This document shows, one piece after another, positions 18,096-27,233 of a DNA stretch of 64,000 bases. Location of the stretch: positions 558,001 to 622,000 of the forward strand of contig CANMOV010000001.1 in the NCBI GenBank assembly GCA_947499565.1. The letters run 5' to 3'. Position numbers and translations under genes: made by a program. This DNA is from an uncultured Croceitalea sp. Lineage in GTDB: Bacteria; Bacteroidota; Bacteroidia; Flavobacteriales; Flavobacteriaceae. The notes beneath the pieces are model-generated. The model was not told where the DNA came from and did no database searches. It was given only the letters and a program-made list of their open reading frames with translations. The number at the start of each line of letters is the position of its first letter. Position 1 is the stretch's first letter.

Positions 18096-20531
18096 ATGAA
18101 ATCAAACTTTCTATTTCTAGTATGCTGCTTGGCCTCCGTTGAATTCCTATTCGGGCAATTATCGGGTTCCGTGGTCGATGTTGACGGTAATCCCGTTTCG
18201 TATGCTAACGTACTAATTTATAGTGTTCCCGATTCTATCTTGCAAACAGGTTCTATTACTAATGAAAAAGGTGTTTTTAGAATAGATTATTCAACCATTG
18301 GCTCATTTATGCTCCGTATAGACCTTTTATCTTTCAAAACCTGGAATTCGGAACCCTTTATCATTTCAGGTACTGATTTCAAAAAAGATTTTGAGACAAT
18401 TACTTTGGAAGAGGAAGTTACCTCTCTGCAAGGCGTTGAAGTTAGAGGGCAACGAAAATTGATACAACGAACACAAGAGGGAAGTATCATAAATGTGCAA
18501 GCGAGTGTAATGACTCAAGGCAGTACTGCTTTGCAGCTATTAGAACGTTCGCCAGGGGTAATTCTGGACCAGTATAACAATACCTTTTCATTAAATGGCA
18601 AAAGCGGCACGCTGATTATGATTAATGGAAAGGCACAACGGATTCCAATAGCAGATTTAATTGCCATGCTCAACGGTATGAGCGCAAACACTATTGAACG
18701 AATAGAACTATTGACCAATCCTTCTGCACGGTATGATGTAGATGGTAATGCCGGAATTATAAATATTGTAATGACTAATAATGAAACCCTTGGTATTCGG
18801 GGTAATCTTAATTTAAGTACGGGCTATGGTAGGGGCATTAAGCAGACCACCGGACTTTCTCTTAATTATGGGGGTGAGCGTTCCACAATATTTGGCAGTT
18901 ACACCTTCTCTTACGACGATACTTTTAGTGGATTTAGGGGGGTCGGTGTAAGTGAAATTCCAGTTTTGGGAGGGAATACCGGTATCGACTTTACGAGTAG
19001 AACACAACAAATAAACCGAAATCACAACCTCAGTTTGGGCTATGAATACCAATTCTCAGAAACTTCTTCCTTAGGGCTTAGTACCTTGTTCAATAAATCT
19101 AGGCCTCTAGTTAGGACCCAAAATTTAGGGCTATACGACTTTATAATAGACCCTTTTTTAGAGGCTCAAATACGTTTGAACGGTAATGGAAATCTAAAGA
19201 ATTTAACTTCTTCCGTATACTATGAAAAAACTGGAGAGCAAAATAGTTTTACGATAACGGGAGATTACATTAATTACAACAGCCAAACTCCTAATCAGGT
19301 GAGTAGTACCTATTTTGACGAAAATGGTGCTCTTTTTCAGCCTGAAAGTGAAATCTATAATAATGGAAACCGCGGTTTTAATGAAACGGATATTAATGTA
19401 GGGGTATTAAAATTGGATTATAAACATACGATAGACAAAAAAACAGCCCTAGAAGGCGGTATTAAAGGGTCATTGTCCAAAACTGATAATGATGCGCGTA
19501 TTGAAATTCTGCAAGGGGAAGAATTTGTACCTGATGACCGATTTATAAGTATGATAGCCAATAAAGAAACCATAGGTGCCGCTTATTTATTGACCGATTA
19601 CAGCATTTCTGAAAAATCAAAGATACAGCTTGGGTTGCGCTATGAGTATTGGGACCAAGCTTTTGATGACAGCACGCTTGACCGTAGTTTTGGAAAACTA
19701 TTCCCTTCCTTTTTTGCTACACATACTTTTTCGGATACGACAGCACTCAATTTTGCTTATAATAAACGCATTACAAGACCCAATTATTCCGATTTGGCCT
19801 CCTTTTTGGTCTATAACGGTCCTACATCGGTATTTAGTGGAAACCCACAACTATTGCCTGCCATCACAGATAATATCAGTCTTACCTACAACAATAAATC
19901 TTTTAGCGTTTCTTTATTGGCCTCTAATGAAAATAACCCTATCGCACGTTTTCAAATAACCCGAAACCCTCAAAGTAATCTTGCTGTGGTAGCTCCAGTG
20001 AATATGAAATATCAACGAAATATAGATGCGCAAACCAATATTCCCATACGGATTTCCCATTGGTGGGAGATCAATCTTAATGGTACTCTGGGTATTAGAA
20101 AATTTAAACTATTGCATACCGATGAGCGTATAACCCATGATTACGTTCACTATAATTTTAATGGAAGCCAAACCATGCGATTACCAGCAAACCTATCGCT
20201 AGAAATATCTGGTTGGTATACCTCACGGCATTTTAATGGCAGTACTAGAAATGATGGTTTTGGTATTTTAAATGCAGGGTTAAAAAAAGAATTTAAGAAT
20301 GGTAGTAGCTTACAATTTGCAGTAACCGATATTTTTGAAAGTTTGGATATTGGCTTTAAGTATGGAACATTAACTCGGGAAGCTTTTGGGGATGTTTTTA
20401 CCGGAACCTTCAGCCCAGAATCTGGCTTCTCCCGTATTTTTAGAGTGAGTTATACCTACCCATTTGGAAACAAAAAAGTAAAAGAAAGTATAGGTAAAAC
20501 GGGAGCGGACACGGAGAAGTCTAGATTGTGA
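18096..20531 (+). CDS. TonB-dependent-receptor-like outer-membrane protein
   Basis: About 811 residues from the ATG at 18096, chosen because a signal peptide begins there ('MKSNFLFLVCCLASVEFLFGQ'). An upstream ATG at 18066 would add ten residues before it. An N-terminal carboxypeptidase-regulatory-like beta-sandwich (about 21-105) is followed by a plug-like segment ('SPGVILDQYNNTFSLNGKSGTLIMINGKAQRIP') and a large barrel ('GNLNLSTGYGRG', 'GLRYEYWDQAF', 'RISHWWEINLNG', C-terminal 'FRVSYTYPFG') of the outer-membrane beta-barrel family 3 type. The substrate is unknown. It is divergent from the LytS/LytTR pair. Confidence 0.87.
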   Translation: MKSNFLFLVCCLASVEFLFGQLSGSVVDVDGNPVSYANVLIYSVPDSILQTGSITNEKGVFRIDYSTIGSFMLRIDLLSFKTWNSEPFIISGTDFKKDFETITLEEEVTSLQGVEVRGQRKLIQRTQEGSIINVQASVMTQGSTALQLLERSPGVILDQYNNTFSLNGKSGTLIMINGKAQRIPIADLIAMLNGMSANTIERIELLTNPSARYDVDGNAGIINIVMTNNETLGIRGNLNLSTGYGRGIKQTTGLSLNYGGERSTIFGSYTFSYDDTFSGFRGVGVSEIPVLGGNTGIDFTSRTQQINRNHNLSLGYEYQFSETSSLGLSTLFNKSRPLVRTQNLGLYDFIIDPFLEAQIRLNGNGNLKNLTSSVYYEKTGEQNSFTITGDYINYNSQTPNQVSSTYFDENGALFQPESEIYNNGNRGFNETDINVGVLKLDYKHTIDKKTALEGGIKGSLSKTDNDARIEILQGEEFVPDDRFISMIANKETIGAAYLLTDYSISEKSKIQLGLRYEYWDQAFDDSTLDRSFGKLFPSFFATHTFSDTTALNFAYNKRITRPNYSDLASFLVYNGPTSVFSGNPQLLPAITDNISLTYNNKSFSVSLLASNENNPIARFQITRNPQSNLAVVAPVNMKYQRNIDAQTNIPIRISHWWEINLNGTLGIRKFKLLHTDERITHDYVHYNFNGSQTMRLPANLSLEISGWYTSRHFNGSTRNDGFGILNAGLKKEFKNGSSLQFAVTDIFESLDIGFKYGTLTREAFGDVFTGTFSPESGFSRIFRVSYTYPFGNKKVKESIGKTGADTEKSRL

Positions 20532-20654
20532 TATGAATAACCAATAAATGGAGAATGCAAAAACATATTACTACAATTCCATAGCATCTATAGCTATAAA
20601 TTAACATTTTTAAGCACTTAAGATTTTGATTACACCCAAAATTTTTACGTCCCA

Positions 20655-20684
20655 TGCAACCCTTTATTTTTTGGTCTGTCTCTA
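20655..20684 (+). promoter_or_regulatory. Putative ECF-sigma promoter upstream of the TonB receptor gene
   Basis: TGCAACCCTTT (20655-20665), a 12-base spacer and GTCTCTA (20678-20684) repeat the element found upstream of the ECF sigma gene at identical spacing. The receptor ATG is 59 bases downstream. This links receptor and lipoprotein expression to the ECF sigma factor at 15332-15871. Confidence 0.6.
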
Positions 20685-20743
20685 AGTATTGAAAATTATC
20701 ATCAACTATCCTGCCTTATTGGTAGGTCAAATTCAATCAAAAA

Positions 20744-23149
20744 ATGAACAGACAAAACACCGAAGACCCATTTGTACGCTATACCTTTTGGTTGCTATGG
20801 GCACTCTTTTTAGTAAGCACCTTGGCAATGGGTCAAAGTAAATATACTATAAGCGGTACCATTACAGATAAAAGCAATGGCGAAACCCTGTATGGAGCTT
20901 CCGTTTTCTTAAAAGGAACCACCATTGGTGGGGTAACCAACGAGTATGGGTTTTATTCAATTACCGCACCACAAGGCAATTACATTTTAAATGTGTCGTA
21001 TATAGGCTATCAAGAGACCAATGCCAACATCACCCTAAATCGTGACCAAAAATTGGATTATGAAATCATCGAACTGTCCACGCAATTAGAAGAGGTAGTG
21101 GTCACAGCGGAAGAACCAGAGAGGGCTTTACTGCGTAAACCAGAGATGAGTGTACTAAAATTGAACATTGGCACCGTAAAACAAATGCCCGTGGTATTGG
21201 GAGAAGTAGATATTTTAAAATCGCTACAAATGCTGCCGGGAGTTACCAGCAATGGCGAGGGCAGTGGTGGTTTTCATGTTCGTGGCGGTGCCTCAGACCA
21301 AAATTTAGTCCTCCTAGACGAAGCCATTATTTACAATACTTCACATATGTTTGGTTTCTTTTCGGTCTTTAATGCCGATGCCATAAAAGACATGAAATTG
21401 TATAAAGGAGGAATCCCCGCTCGTTTTGGGGGTAGGGTTTCTTCGGTGCTTGACGTTCGCCAAAAAGATGGGAACAATAAAAACTTTGCAGGAACGGGGG
21501 GAATCGGTGTTATCTCAAGCCGACTAACGTTGGAAGGCCCTATGTTTAATGATAAAGGTTCTTTCTTAATTGCAGGAAGACGTTCGTATGCCGACTTACT
21601 TTTAAAAGCTGCCGGCAACCAAAATAGCGTGAGTTTTTATGACTTGAATCTAAAATCTAACTATAGTATTAACCCAACGAACAAACTGTTTTTATCTGGT
21701 TATTTTGGCCGCGATGCTTTTAAGCTGGGGAATAGTTTTGATAGTAGTTATGGTAACACTTCAGGAAATCTACGTTGGAATCATATTTTTAATGACCGCC
21801 TATTTTCAAACCTATCGGCTATAGCTAGCAGGTATGATTATGATTTGGGTTTTTCCATGGAAGCCTTTGATTGGAAATCGTCTATAACCAATTATAACTT
21901 GAAGTATGATTTAAAGTATTACCTGAGCAATCAATTTAAGTTAGACTTTGGGGCTAGCGGTATTTACTATGATTTTGACCCTGGGCAAGTGAACCCCACT
22001 TCGGAAACTTCCGCAGTGAATCCTTTAAAATTAGACCGTAAAAAGGCTATAGAGTCCGGATTGTATGTTAATGCGGAGCATCAATTATCACCAAACCTAA
22101 CCGCACAATATGGTTTACGTTATAGTGCATTTACAAGGTTAGGTGGGCAAGCCCTAACGGATTATGCGAACAACCAACCTGTAGTGTATAATCCAACGCT
22201 AGGTATTTACCAACGTGGCGTTGGCATTGGGGAAACTGATTTTGCCAAAGGCGATGCTATTGAAACCTTTGGAAACTTTGAACCCCGTGTTTCTTTTTCG
22301 TACTTACTGAATGAGTCATCTTCAGTAAAAGCTGGCTACTCTAGAACGGCGCAGTATATTCATTTACTTTCGAACACCTCGTCTGCAACACCTTTAGATG
22401 TATGGACACCAAGTGGCAGGTTTATTAAACCACAATTGTCTGACCAGTTTGCAATAGGTTATTTCCGAAATTTTAAGGATAAAATGTATTCTATGGAAGT
22501 AGAGGCCTATTACAAAACTGTGGACAATAGAATAGATTATATAGATGGGTCAGATCTTATTGGGCAAAACACCATTGAGACCGAAATTTTGAATGGTGAA
22601 ATGCGGGCCTATGGTTTGGAACTATTATTACGTAAAAATGAAGGTGATTTTACAGGATGGATTGCTTATACCTTGTCAAAATCTGAACAACGTACTCCAG
22701 GAGGAAATGCAGGTGGTTTGGGGATCAATGATGGAGAATGGTATAATGCCGTTTTTGATAGAACGCATGATGTTTCTATCTCTGCTGCCTATCGCTTAAA
22801 TGATAAATGGAGCTTTGGCAGCAACTTGGTTTTTCAAACCGGACGACCAGTGACGTATCCAAACGGACAATACCAATATGAAGGCTTGTCCATTGCTAGT
22901 TATGCGCCAAGAAATTCTGATCGTTTGCCAGCCTATCATCGTTTAGATCTATCCATCAATTATAAGCCCAATAGAAAACCGCAAAACCGCTTAAAAGGGG
23001 AGTGGGTACTCGGAATTTACAACGCTTATAATAGAAAAAATGCGGCTTCCATCTCCTTCGGACAAAATGTGGAGAGTGGAGCTAATGAGGCCACCCGAAC
23101 TGCCATATTCGGTATCGTACCATCACTAACCTATAACTTTAAATTTTAA
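20744..23149 (+). CDS. TonB-dependent receptor
   Basis: 801 residues. Signal peptide (about 14-31, ending 'LAMGQ'); carboxypeptidase-regulatory-like domain (about 33-115, 'ISGTITDKSNGETLYGASVFLKGT'); plug domain (about 130-240, 'GGFHVRGGASDQNLVLLDEAIIYN', 'YKGGIPARFGGRVSSVLDVRQKDG'); then a beta-barrel ending in 'IVPSLTYNFKF' with a terminal Phe as in outer-membrane proteins. It should bind and import a substrate with energy from TonB. The following gene encodes a DUF4249 lipoprotein, a common partner. A probable ECF-type promoter precedes it. Confidence 0.92.
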   Translation: MNRQNTEDPFVRYTFWLLWALFLVSTLAMGQSKYTISGTITDKSNGETLYGASVFLKGTTIGGVTNEYGFYSITAPQGNYILNVSYIGYQETNANITLNRDQKLDYEIIELSTQLEEVVVTAEEPERALLRKPEMSVLKLNIGTVKQMPVVLGEVDILKSLQMLPGVTSNGEGSGGFHVRGGASDQNLVLLDEAIIYNTSHMFGFFSVFNADAIKDMKLYKGGIPARFGGRVSSVLDVRQKDGNNKNFAGTGGIGVISSRLTLEGPMFNDKGSFLIAGRRSYADLLLKAAGNQNSVSFYDLNLKSNYSINPTNKLFLSGYFGRDAFKLGNSFDSSYGNTSGNLRWNHIFNDRLFSNLSAIASRYDYDLGFSMEAFDWKSSITNYNLKYDLKYYLSNQFKLDFGASGIYYDFDPGQVNPTSETSAVNPLKLDRKKAIESGLYVNAEHQLSPNLTAQYGLRYSAFTRLGGQALTDYANNQPVVYNPTLGIYQRGVGIGETDFAKGDAIETFGNFEPRVSFSYLLNESSSVKAGYSRTAQYIHLLSNTSSATPLDVWTPSGRFIKPQLSDQFAIGYFRNFKDKMYSMEVEAYYKTVDNRIDYIDGSDLIGQNTIETEILNGEMRAYGLELLLRKNEGDFTGWIAYTLSKSEQRTPGGNAGGLGINDGEWYNAVFDRTHDVSISAAYRLNDKWSFGSNLVFQTGRPVTYPNGQYQYEGLSIASYAPRNSDRLPAYHRLDLSINYKPNRKPQNRLKGEWVLGIYNAYNRKNAASISFGQNVESGANEATRTAIFGIVPSLTYNFKF

Positions 23150-23210
23150 GACATGAATTCGGCAAGAAAATATATGACAATCCTGATTTGCTTTCTGAGT
23201 ATAGATTCGT

Positions 23211-23321
23211 CAGTTCGAGTGATTTTTCAAACTACAGCTTTGAAAAAAAGTAACGAGAAGCGAATTTTAGAATCAAAAACCATATTCTCCATACTTTTTC
23301 CTTTGGAAAAAACGCGAACTG
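23211..23321. repeat. Large palindromic interspersed repeat upstream of the DUF4249 gene
   Basis: The element is bounded by CAGTTCG (23211-23217) and CGAACTG (23315-23321). Inside are TTTTTCAAA (23223-23231) with TTTGAAAAA (23239-23247), and AAAAAGTA-AC-GAGAA with TTCTC-CA-TACTTTTT (23244-23299). Nested inverted repeats of this kind fit an intergenic repeat able to fold into a branched structure. It lies between the receptor gene and the likely lipoprotein start. It happens to be open in frame and so would read as an N-terminal extension of the lipoprotein. Confidence 0.65.
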
Positions 23322-23335
23322 ATGGTTTTCAGTTT

Positions 23336-24190
23336 ATGAATTTTTCAAAATTAACAGCGAGTATTTCGATGTTAATCCTTACCCTATTAAGCTCATGTAC
23401 TGATGTTATCGATGTGCCTGTCCAAGAGGGTCCAACACGCTTAGTTGTTGAGGCCTCTTTAGACTGGGAGAAAGGAACCCAAGGAAATGCGCAAACCATA
23501 AAATTGAGCGAGTCTAGTGCTTTTTTTGATACCAGTACTCAAAAGGCTGTGACCAATGCAAGCGTAACCGTCACGAATGATAATAGCGGAGCTAGCTCAG
23601 TGTTTACCCACCAATCTAATGGTGAATACGTAACAACGACTTTTGAGCCTATTATTGGACAATCATATACGTTACAAATTAATTATAACGGAGAATTATT
23701 TTCTGCTACAGAAACTATGACAAGTGTAACTGAGATTACCGATGTTTTTCAAGATCGTGAAGATGGTTTTGAAGATGATGTTTTAGAAGTGCATGTGGTG
23801 TTTACTGATCCCGTGGAAGAAGGAAATAATTACTTGTTTAAGTTTCAACGAAGGGGTGATTTATTACCAGAATTGGAAGAAGCTGATGATGAATTTGTAA
23901 ATGGGAATGAAATTGATTGGTGGTATGAGATTGAAGAAAATGAAGATGAAAATATACTCCCTTTTAGAGCAGGAGATATTGTTGATATAGAAATGTACGG
24001 AGTATCTAGAGCGTACTACGACTATATTGATATACTAATTGACCAAATAGGAGGTGTTGGACTTTTTGAAGCTACTCCCGTTGCCGTAAAGGGAAATTGC
24101 ATTAATAGGACCAATCCAGATAATTATGCCTTTGGGTATTTTAGATTAACCGAAGTGGTTCGAACAAGCTACACCTTTGTAGAAGAGTAG
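23336..24190 (+). CDS. DUF4249-type lipoprotein
   Basis: 285 residues from the ATG at 23336, which starts a lipoprotein signal ('MNFSKLTASISMLILTLLSSC', Cys at residue 21). A frame 61 codons longer begins at 23153 but runs through the palindromic repeat and places the lipobox internally, so the shorter start is preferred. The mature part has 'RLVVEASLDW', an Ig-like 'VTNASVTVTNDNSGASSVF' and an acidic middle, as in DUF4249 proteins, which are found next to TonB-dependent receptors and are thought to sit on the outer leaflet beside the receptor. It ends before a bidirectional hairpin. Confidence 0.82.
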   Translation: MNFSKLTASISMLILTLLSSCTDVIDVPVQEGPTRLVVEASLDWEKGTQGNAQTIKLSESSAFFDTSTQKAVTNASVTVTNDNSGASSVFTHQSNGEYVTTTFEPIIGQSYTLQINYNGELFSATETMTSVTEITDVFQDREDGFEDDVLEVHVVFTDPVEEGNNYLFKFQRRGDLLPELEEADDEFVNGNEIDWWYEIEENEDENILPFRAGDIVDIEMYGVSRAYYDYIDILIDQIGGVGLFEATPVAVKGNCINRTNPDNYAFGYFRLTEVVRTSYTFVEE

Positions 24191-24213
24191 GTTTAGGTTT
24201 GATTGATGTGTTG

Positions 24214-24248
24214 AAAGTGTTAAGTTTCTAGAGCTTAGCACTTTTACT
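24214..24248. terminator. Bidirectional hairpin between convergent genes
   Basis: AAAGTGTTAAG (24214-24224) pairs with CTTAGCACTTT (24234-24244), with one T-G pair and a nine-base loop. T-rich sequence follows on the plus strand, and the A run at the stem base gives a T run on the minus strand. It sits between the DUF4249 gene and the convergent membrane protein gene. Confidence 0.6.
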
Positions 24249-24274
24249 ATTATAATTTGAATTTTGAACTAAGA

Positions 24275-24748
24275 TTAACTTTTCGGAAGTTTTTCAATTT
24301 TATCGACTTTAAAGAAAAGCTGATAAAATTTTGGAACAAACAATAGAATCAAAAACAAAAAATCTATTACTGTCTGTATAATAGGGATTAGTAAAGGATT
24401 CATTCCTTCTTCCACAATAGAAGGAGGACCAACTATAGTGGTAGTGGTAAAATTACCGAAGTGATCTACAATAGAAATTACCAGATAAATAACAGCAAAT
24501 ACCCAGGTTAATAGTCCACGCCATGTAATAATTGCTACAATAAGCGGTAAGGCAAATACAGCGGCAAATATGTCCAGGTAAGCTGGATACATCCAGGCTG
24601 CAGATTCTAGGCCTTCATTAATATCATTAATTAAAACTAAGGCTATTAGCCTAGAGATTTGCAATAAAATCCAAACAAGCAACCCAATATAGAAAAGTTT
24701 TTGTTCGATTTTAAAATTTCGAAAATTAATTGTCGAGCTCAAAACCAA
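24275..24748 (-). CDS. Four-helix integral membrane protein, unknown function
   Basis: 157 residues with four hydrophobic helices (about 18-40, 52-72, 75-96 and 120-140) and a lysine-rich C-terminus. There is no signal peptide and no catalytic motif that I recognise. It lies ten bases after the cupin gene on the same strand and is probably co-transcribed with it and the SnoaL-like gene. It may belong to one of the small DUF membrane families; I do not assign one. Confidence 0.7.
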   Translation of the reverse strand: MVLSSTINFRNFKIEQKLFYIGLLVWILLQISRLIALVLINDINEGLESAAWMYPAYLDIFAAVFALPLIVAIITWRGLLTWVFAVIYLVISIVDHFGNFTTTTIVGPPSIVEEGMNPLLIPIIQTVIDFLFLILLFVPKFYQLFFKVDKIEKLPKS

Positions 24749-24758
24749 ATTTTGTTAG

Positions 24759-25193
24759 CTAACCTTCATATATGTCAAACTCTGCAGAAACCGATTTCAT
24801 TAGTTCCGGATCTTCAAAATCACTATCTGACATCTTTGATAATCTCTCTAGATAGAGATCAAACTGTCCATTTTTGAAAATAGACATCATTTTCCCTCCA
24901 TCTTTGCAAGCCGCTGCATGCCATACATTTGGTGGAACTGTAACAGTATCCCCGGGTTTAGTCATGATAGTTTCATCATCAAAAATCAACTCTACTTCCC
25001 CTTCAATTATATAGAAGATTTCGGTCATTATTTTATGGTGGTGTCTTGCCAAATAAAAACCAGGTTTTAATGTATCTTCAATAATGCTCAATTCTCCATT
25101 CGTATAATGAGAAGAAAGCTTAACAAAGCAATGATCTTGGGAGTAATTGTAATTTTCACCTTCTCCGTTTTTTATTACTTCTTTTTCTTTCAT
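24759..25193 (-). CDS. Cupin-domain protein
   Basis: 144 residues with a single cupin barrel. Motif 1 is visible as 'GFYLARHHHKIMTEIFYIIEGEVEL' (metal-binding HHH and Glu) and motif 2 as 'PGDTVTVPPNVWHAAA' (His). No fused domain. Stand-alone cupins act as small enzymes or ligand sensors, so only the fold and probable metal site can be stated. It lies between a SnoaL-like gene and a membrane protein gene on the same strand. Confidence 0.87.
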   Translation of the reverse strand: MKEKEVIKNGEGENYNYSQDHCFVKLSSHYTNGELSIIEDTLKPGFYLARHHHKIMTEIFYIIEGEVELIFDDETIMTKPGDTVTVPPNVWHAAACKDGGKMMSIFKNGQFDLYLERLSKMSDSDFEDPELMKSVSAEFDIYEG

Positions 25194-25246
25194 GATGGTA
25201 TTTTCATATTATTTAAACCGAAGTTTTAAGGTTAGTAGAATCACTG

Positions 25247-26179
25247 TTATTTGTTATGATATGCCCTCGATACCTCAAAGCTATCTTCAAACCAGTTCCA
25301 AAGGATTACTTTTCCATCTTTTACCTTAACTCTTAAAGCATAGGTGAATTCAGAAGTCTTAGTATTTGAAGTTTTAAGAAGACCAATCATTTGACCAAAG
25401 TAGGCAGCCGTATCTCCTCTTGATAAGGCATCATTGGGTTCCCATTTGATAGTTTGAAAATTTGCTCCAAAAGAAGGGAGAAAATCCTTTAGTATTACCT
25501 TTTTGCCTTTCCATGGGCCTATCCAAGGCAATGATTTGTCGCCAGCATTTTGCCATACCATATCATCATGCATAAGATTGCTCATAGCTTCCATATCGCC
25601 TTTGCCCATTGCACTCATAAAAGCATTTGCAATATCCATTGTACTTTTAGCTTCATCTTTTGATGAGTTACCACCTTTTGGTATTAATTGTTTCATCGCA
25701 GTTGCCCAATCTTCTACGTGGTAAGTACTTACAAATTTGCCATCTTTCATGGTATGCATATCAATGGTCATGATATTAAAAGGCTTCTTCCCATCAGTAG
25801 GTATTCCCATGAAATCACCATTTGGAGTGCCAGAAGCCAAGCTTCTTACAATATATATATTATCATCATTTACAATAGTTTGTGGTTCCCATTTTAAATC
25901 TGGTACTATTTTCCAGAAAAACTCGAGTTGCTCCATCAATTGTTCTGCACTTTTAACAGCTGTAGAACTTGATGATTTATACCCAGTTGCCATAAGTGGT
26001 GTTAAAATGGTGGTAGGTCGGGTATCGTCATTTACTGTCAACGCTTGGTTATAAAAAGCATTAATTGCTTCTTTGTTCTTCATGATTTCCTTAGATTTCT
26101 TAGTTGAGAGATTCTTTTGAGCCTGGCATACTCCGAAAATTGCCATAAGTGCTATACTTAATGTTGTAATTTTTTTCAC
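25247..26179 (-). CDS. Exported protein with two SnoaL-like domains
   Basis: 310 residues. Signal peptide 'KKITTLSIALMAIFGVCQAQ' (about 2-21). Two NTF2/SnoaL-like cone-shaped domains follow: about 30-165 ('KEAINAFYNQAL...', 'TYHVEDWATAMKQL', as in SnoaL-type ester cyclases) and about 180-305 ('FMSAMGKGDMEAMSNLMHDDMVWQNAG', 'VKDGKVILWNWFEDS'). Either may be catalytic or binding; the substrate is unknown. It probably forms a short operon with the cupin and membrane genes downstream. Confidence 0.82.
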   Translation of the reverse strand: MKKITTLSIALMAIFGVCQAQKNLSTKKSKEIMKNKEAINAFYNQALTVNDDTRPTTILTPLMATGYKSSSSTAVKSAEQLMEQLEFFWKIVPDLKWEPQTIVNDDNIYIVRSLASGTPNGDFMGIPTDGKKPFNIMTIDMHTMKDGKFVSTYHVEDWATAMKQLIPKGGNSSKDEAKSTMDIANAFMSAMGKGDMEAMSNLMHDDMVWQNAGDKSLPWIGPWKGKKVILKDFLPSFGANFQTIKWEPNDALSRGDTAAYFGQMIGLLKTSNTKTSEFTYALRVKVKDGKVILWNWFEDSFEVSRAYHNK

Positions 26180-26319
26180 CTTGGTATAAGATTAAGAACC
26201 TAATCATTTAAAAAATTATGAATGATAGGTAGGTTAATGAATAGCGTAAAGGTAAAATGGGTTTTCTTTAGTACTAAGGTTAAAAAATACAGTATTAGGG
26301 TAAAAACAGGAAAGTTCTC

Positions 26320-27195
26320 TTAATTATAATCTTCTCTAAACTGCTTAGGTGATAGTCTTGTGTTTTTTTTGAAATATTTAAAGAAGTTTGTAGGATCATC
26401 GAACCCTGATTTATAAGCTATTTCAGTAAAAGAGAGTTGCGAGTTAGCCAATAATCTTTTTATTTGAAGAATTACAATCTCATCTATAAAAGATTTTACA
26501 GATTTGTTGATGGTATTCTTTACAATGTTATTTAGCGTTCTAGTGGTGACACCCATTTTATTGGCATAGTAGACCGCTTTTTTACTTTCAAAACACTCAT
26601 TTTCAACTAATTCTTGAAGTTTCATAAATTGTAAATGATAATTGTGGTTTTTTAAATTATCATTTTTCTCTGATTTAATCCTAAAAAGTTTATGGATTAG
26701 TACCTGGACTAAACTTCTAATTACTTCGGCAGAATACTCGTCATTTAGCTCTAAATATTCTTTTTCAATTTGCTGAAGTAGGTTTTCAATCTCATCAAAG
26801 TCATTATTTGTTAATTGCAACTTTGGGGAACTTAGCATCTCATTAAAGAGTTGAAACAAGCGTAAATTTTCTTTTTTATTTGAGTTTTGAATTGCAAAAT
26901 CTTCGGTAAAAACAAGAAATTTCCCTTTCGCATTAGATTTAACGAATTTATGTATACTATTCTTACGCAAAGTAAAAATGGTTCCTTTTTTGTACTTGTA
27001 ATTCTTATAATTTATGCTATGAAGTCCTTTTTTTTCCGTGATAATAATGATAACATAAAAAGAAATTTTATGATGATCAAACTGGTTGTGGTCTTTAGGT
27101 CTTAAATCTAAAATACTTTCAAGATCTACCAAATCAAAAGAGAAATTGCTAGTTCCTTTATTTTTGAACACGATTTCTTTTACTTTTGTTTTCAT
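26320..27195 (-). CDS. AraC-family transcriptional regulator
   Basis: 292 residues from the ATG at 27195 ('MKTKVKEIVFKNKGT'). A longer frame from 27288 would overlap the DUF1853 gene by 55 bases and adds an unlikely N-terminus. The N-terminal half is a cupin-like ligand-binding domain ('FYVIIIITEKKGLHSINYKNYKYKKGTIFTLR'). The C-terminal 100 residues have the two helix-turn-helices of AraC/XylS ('YYANKMGVTTRTLNNIVKN' and 'FTEIAYKSGFDDPTNFFKYFKKNTRLSPKQFR'). Its targets are unknown; the SnoaL/cupin genes downstream on the same strand are candidates. Confidence 0.9.
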   Translation of the reverse strand: MKTKVKEIVFKNKGTSNFSFDLVDLESILDLRPKDHNQFDHHKISFYVIIIITEKKGLHSINYKNYKYKKGTIFTLRKNSIHKFVKSNAKGKFLVFTEDFAIQNSNKKENLRLFQLFNEMLSSPKLQLTNNDFDEIENLLQQIEKEYLELNDEYSAEVIRSLVQVLIHKLFRIKSEKNDNLKNHNYHLQFMKLQELVENECFESKKAVYYANKMGVTTRTLNNIVKNTINKSVKSFIDEIVILQIKRLLANSQLSFTEIAYKSGFDDPTNFFKYFKKNTRLSPKQFREDYN

Positions 27196-27233
27196 TTTGG
27201 TCTGTACATCATTCTTAAAATAGGAATCAGAAA

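Noticed and set aside
23153-23335. A frameshift or domain fusion at the N-terminus of the DUF4249 protein
   Set aside because: The extension is explained by an open frame through a palindromic repeat; the lipoprotein signal gives a natural start at 23336.
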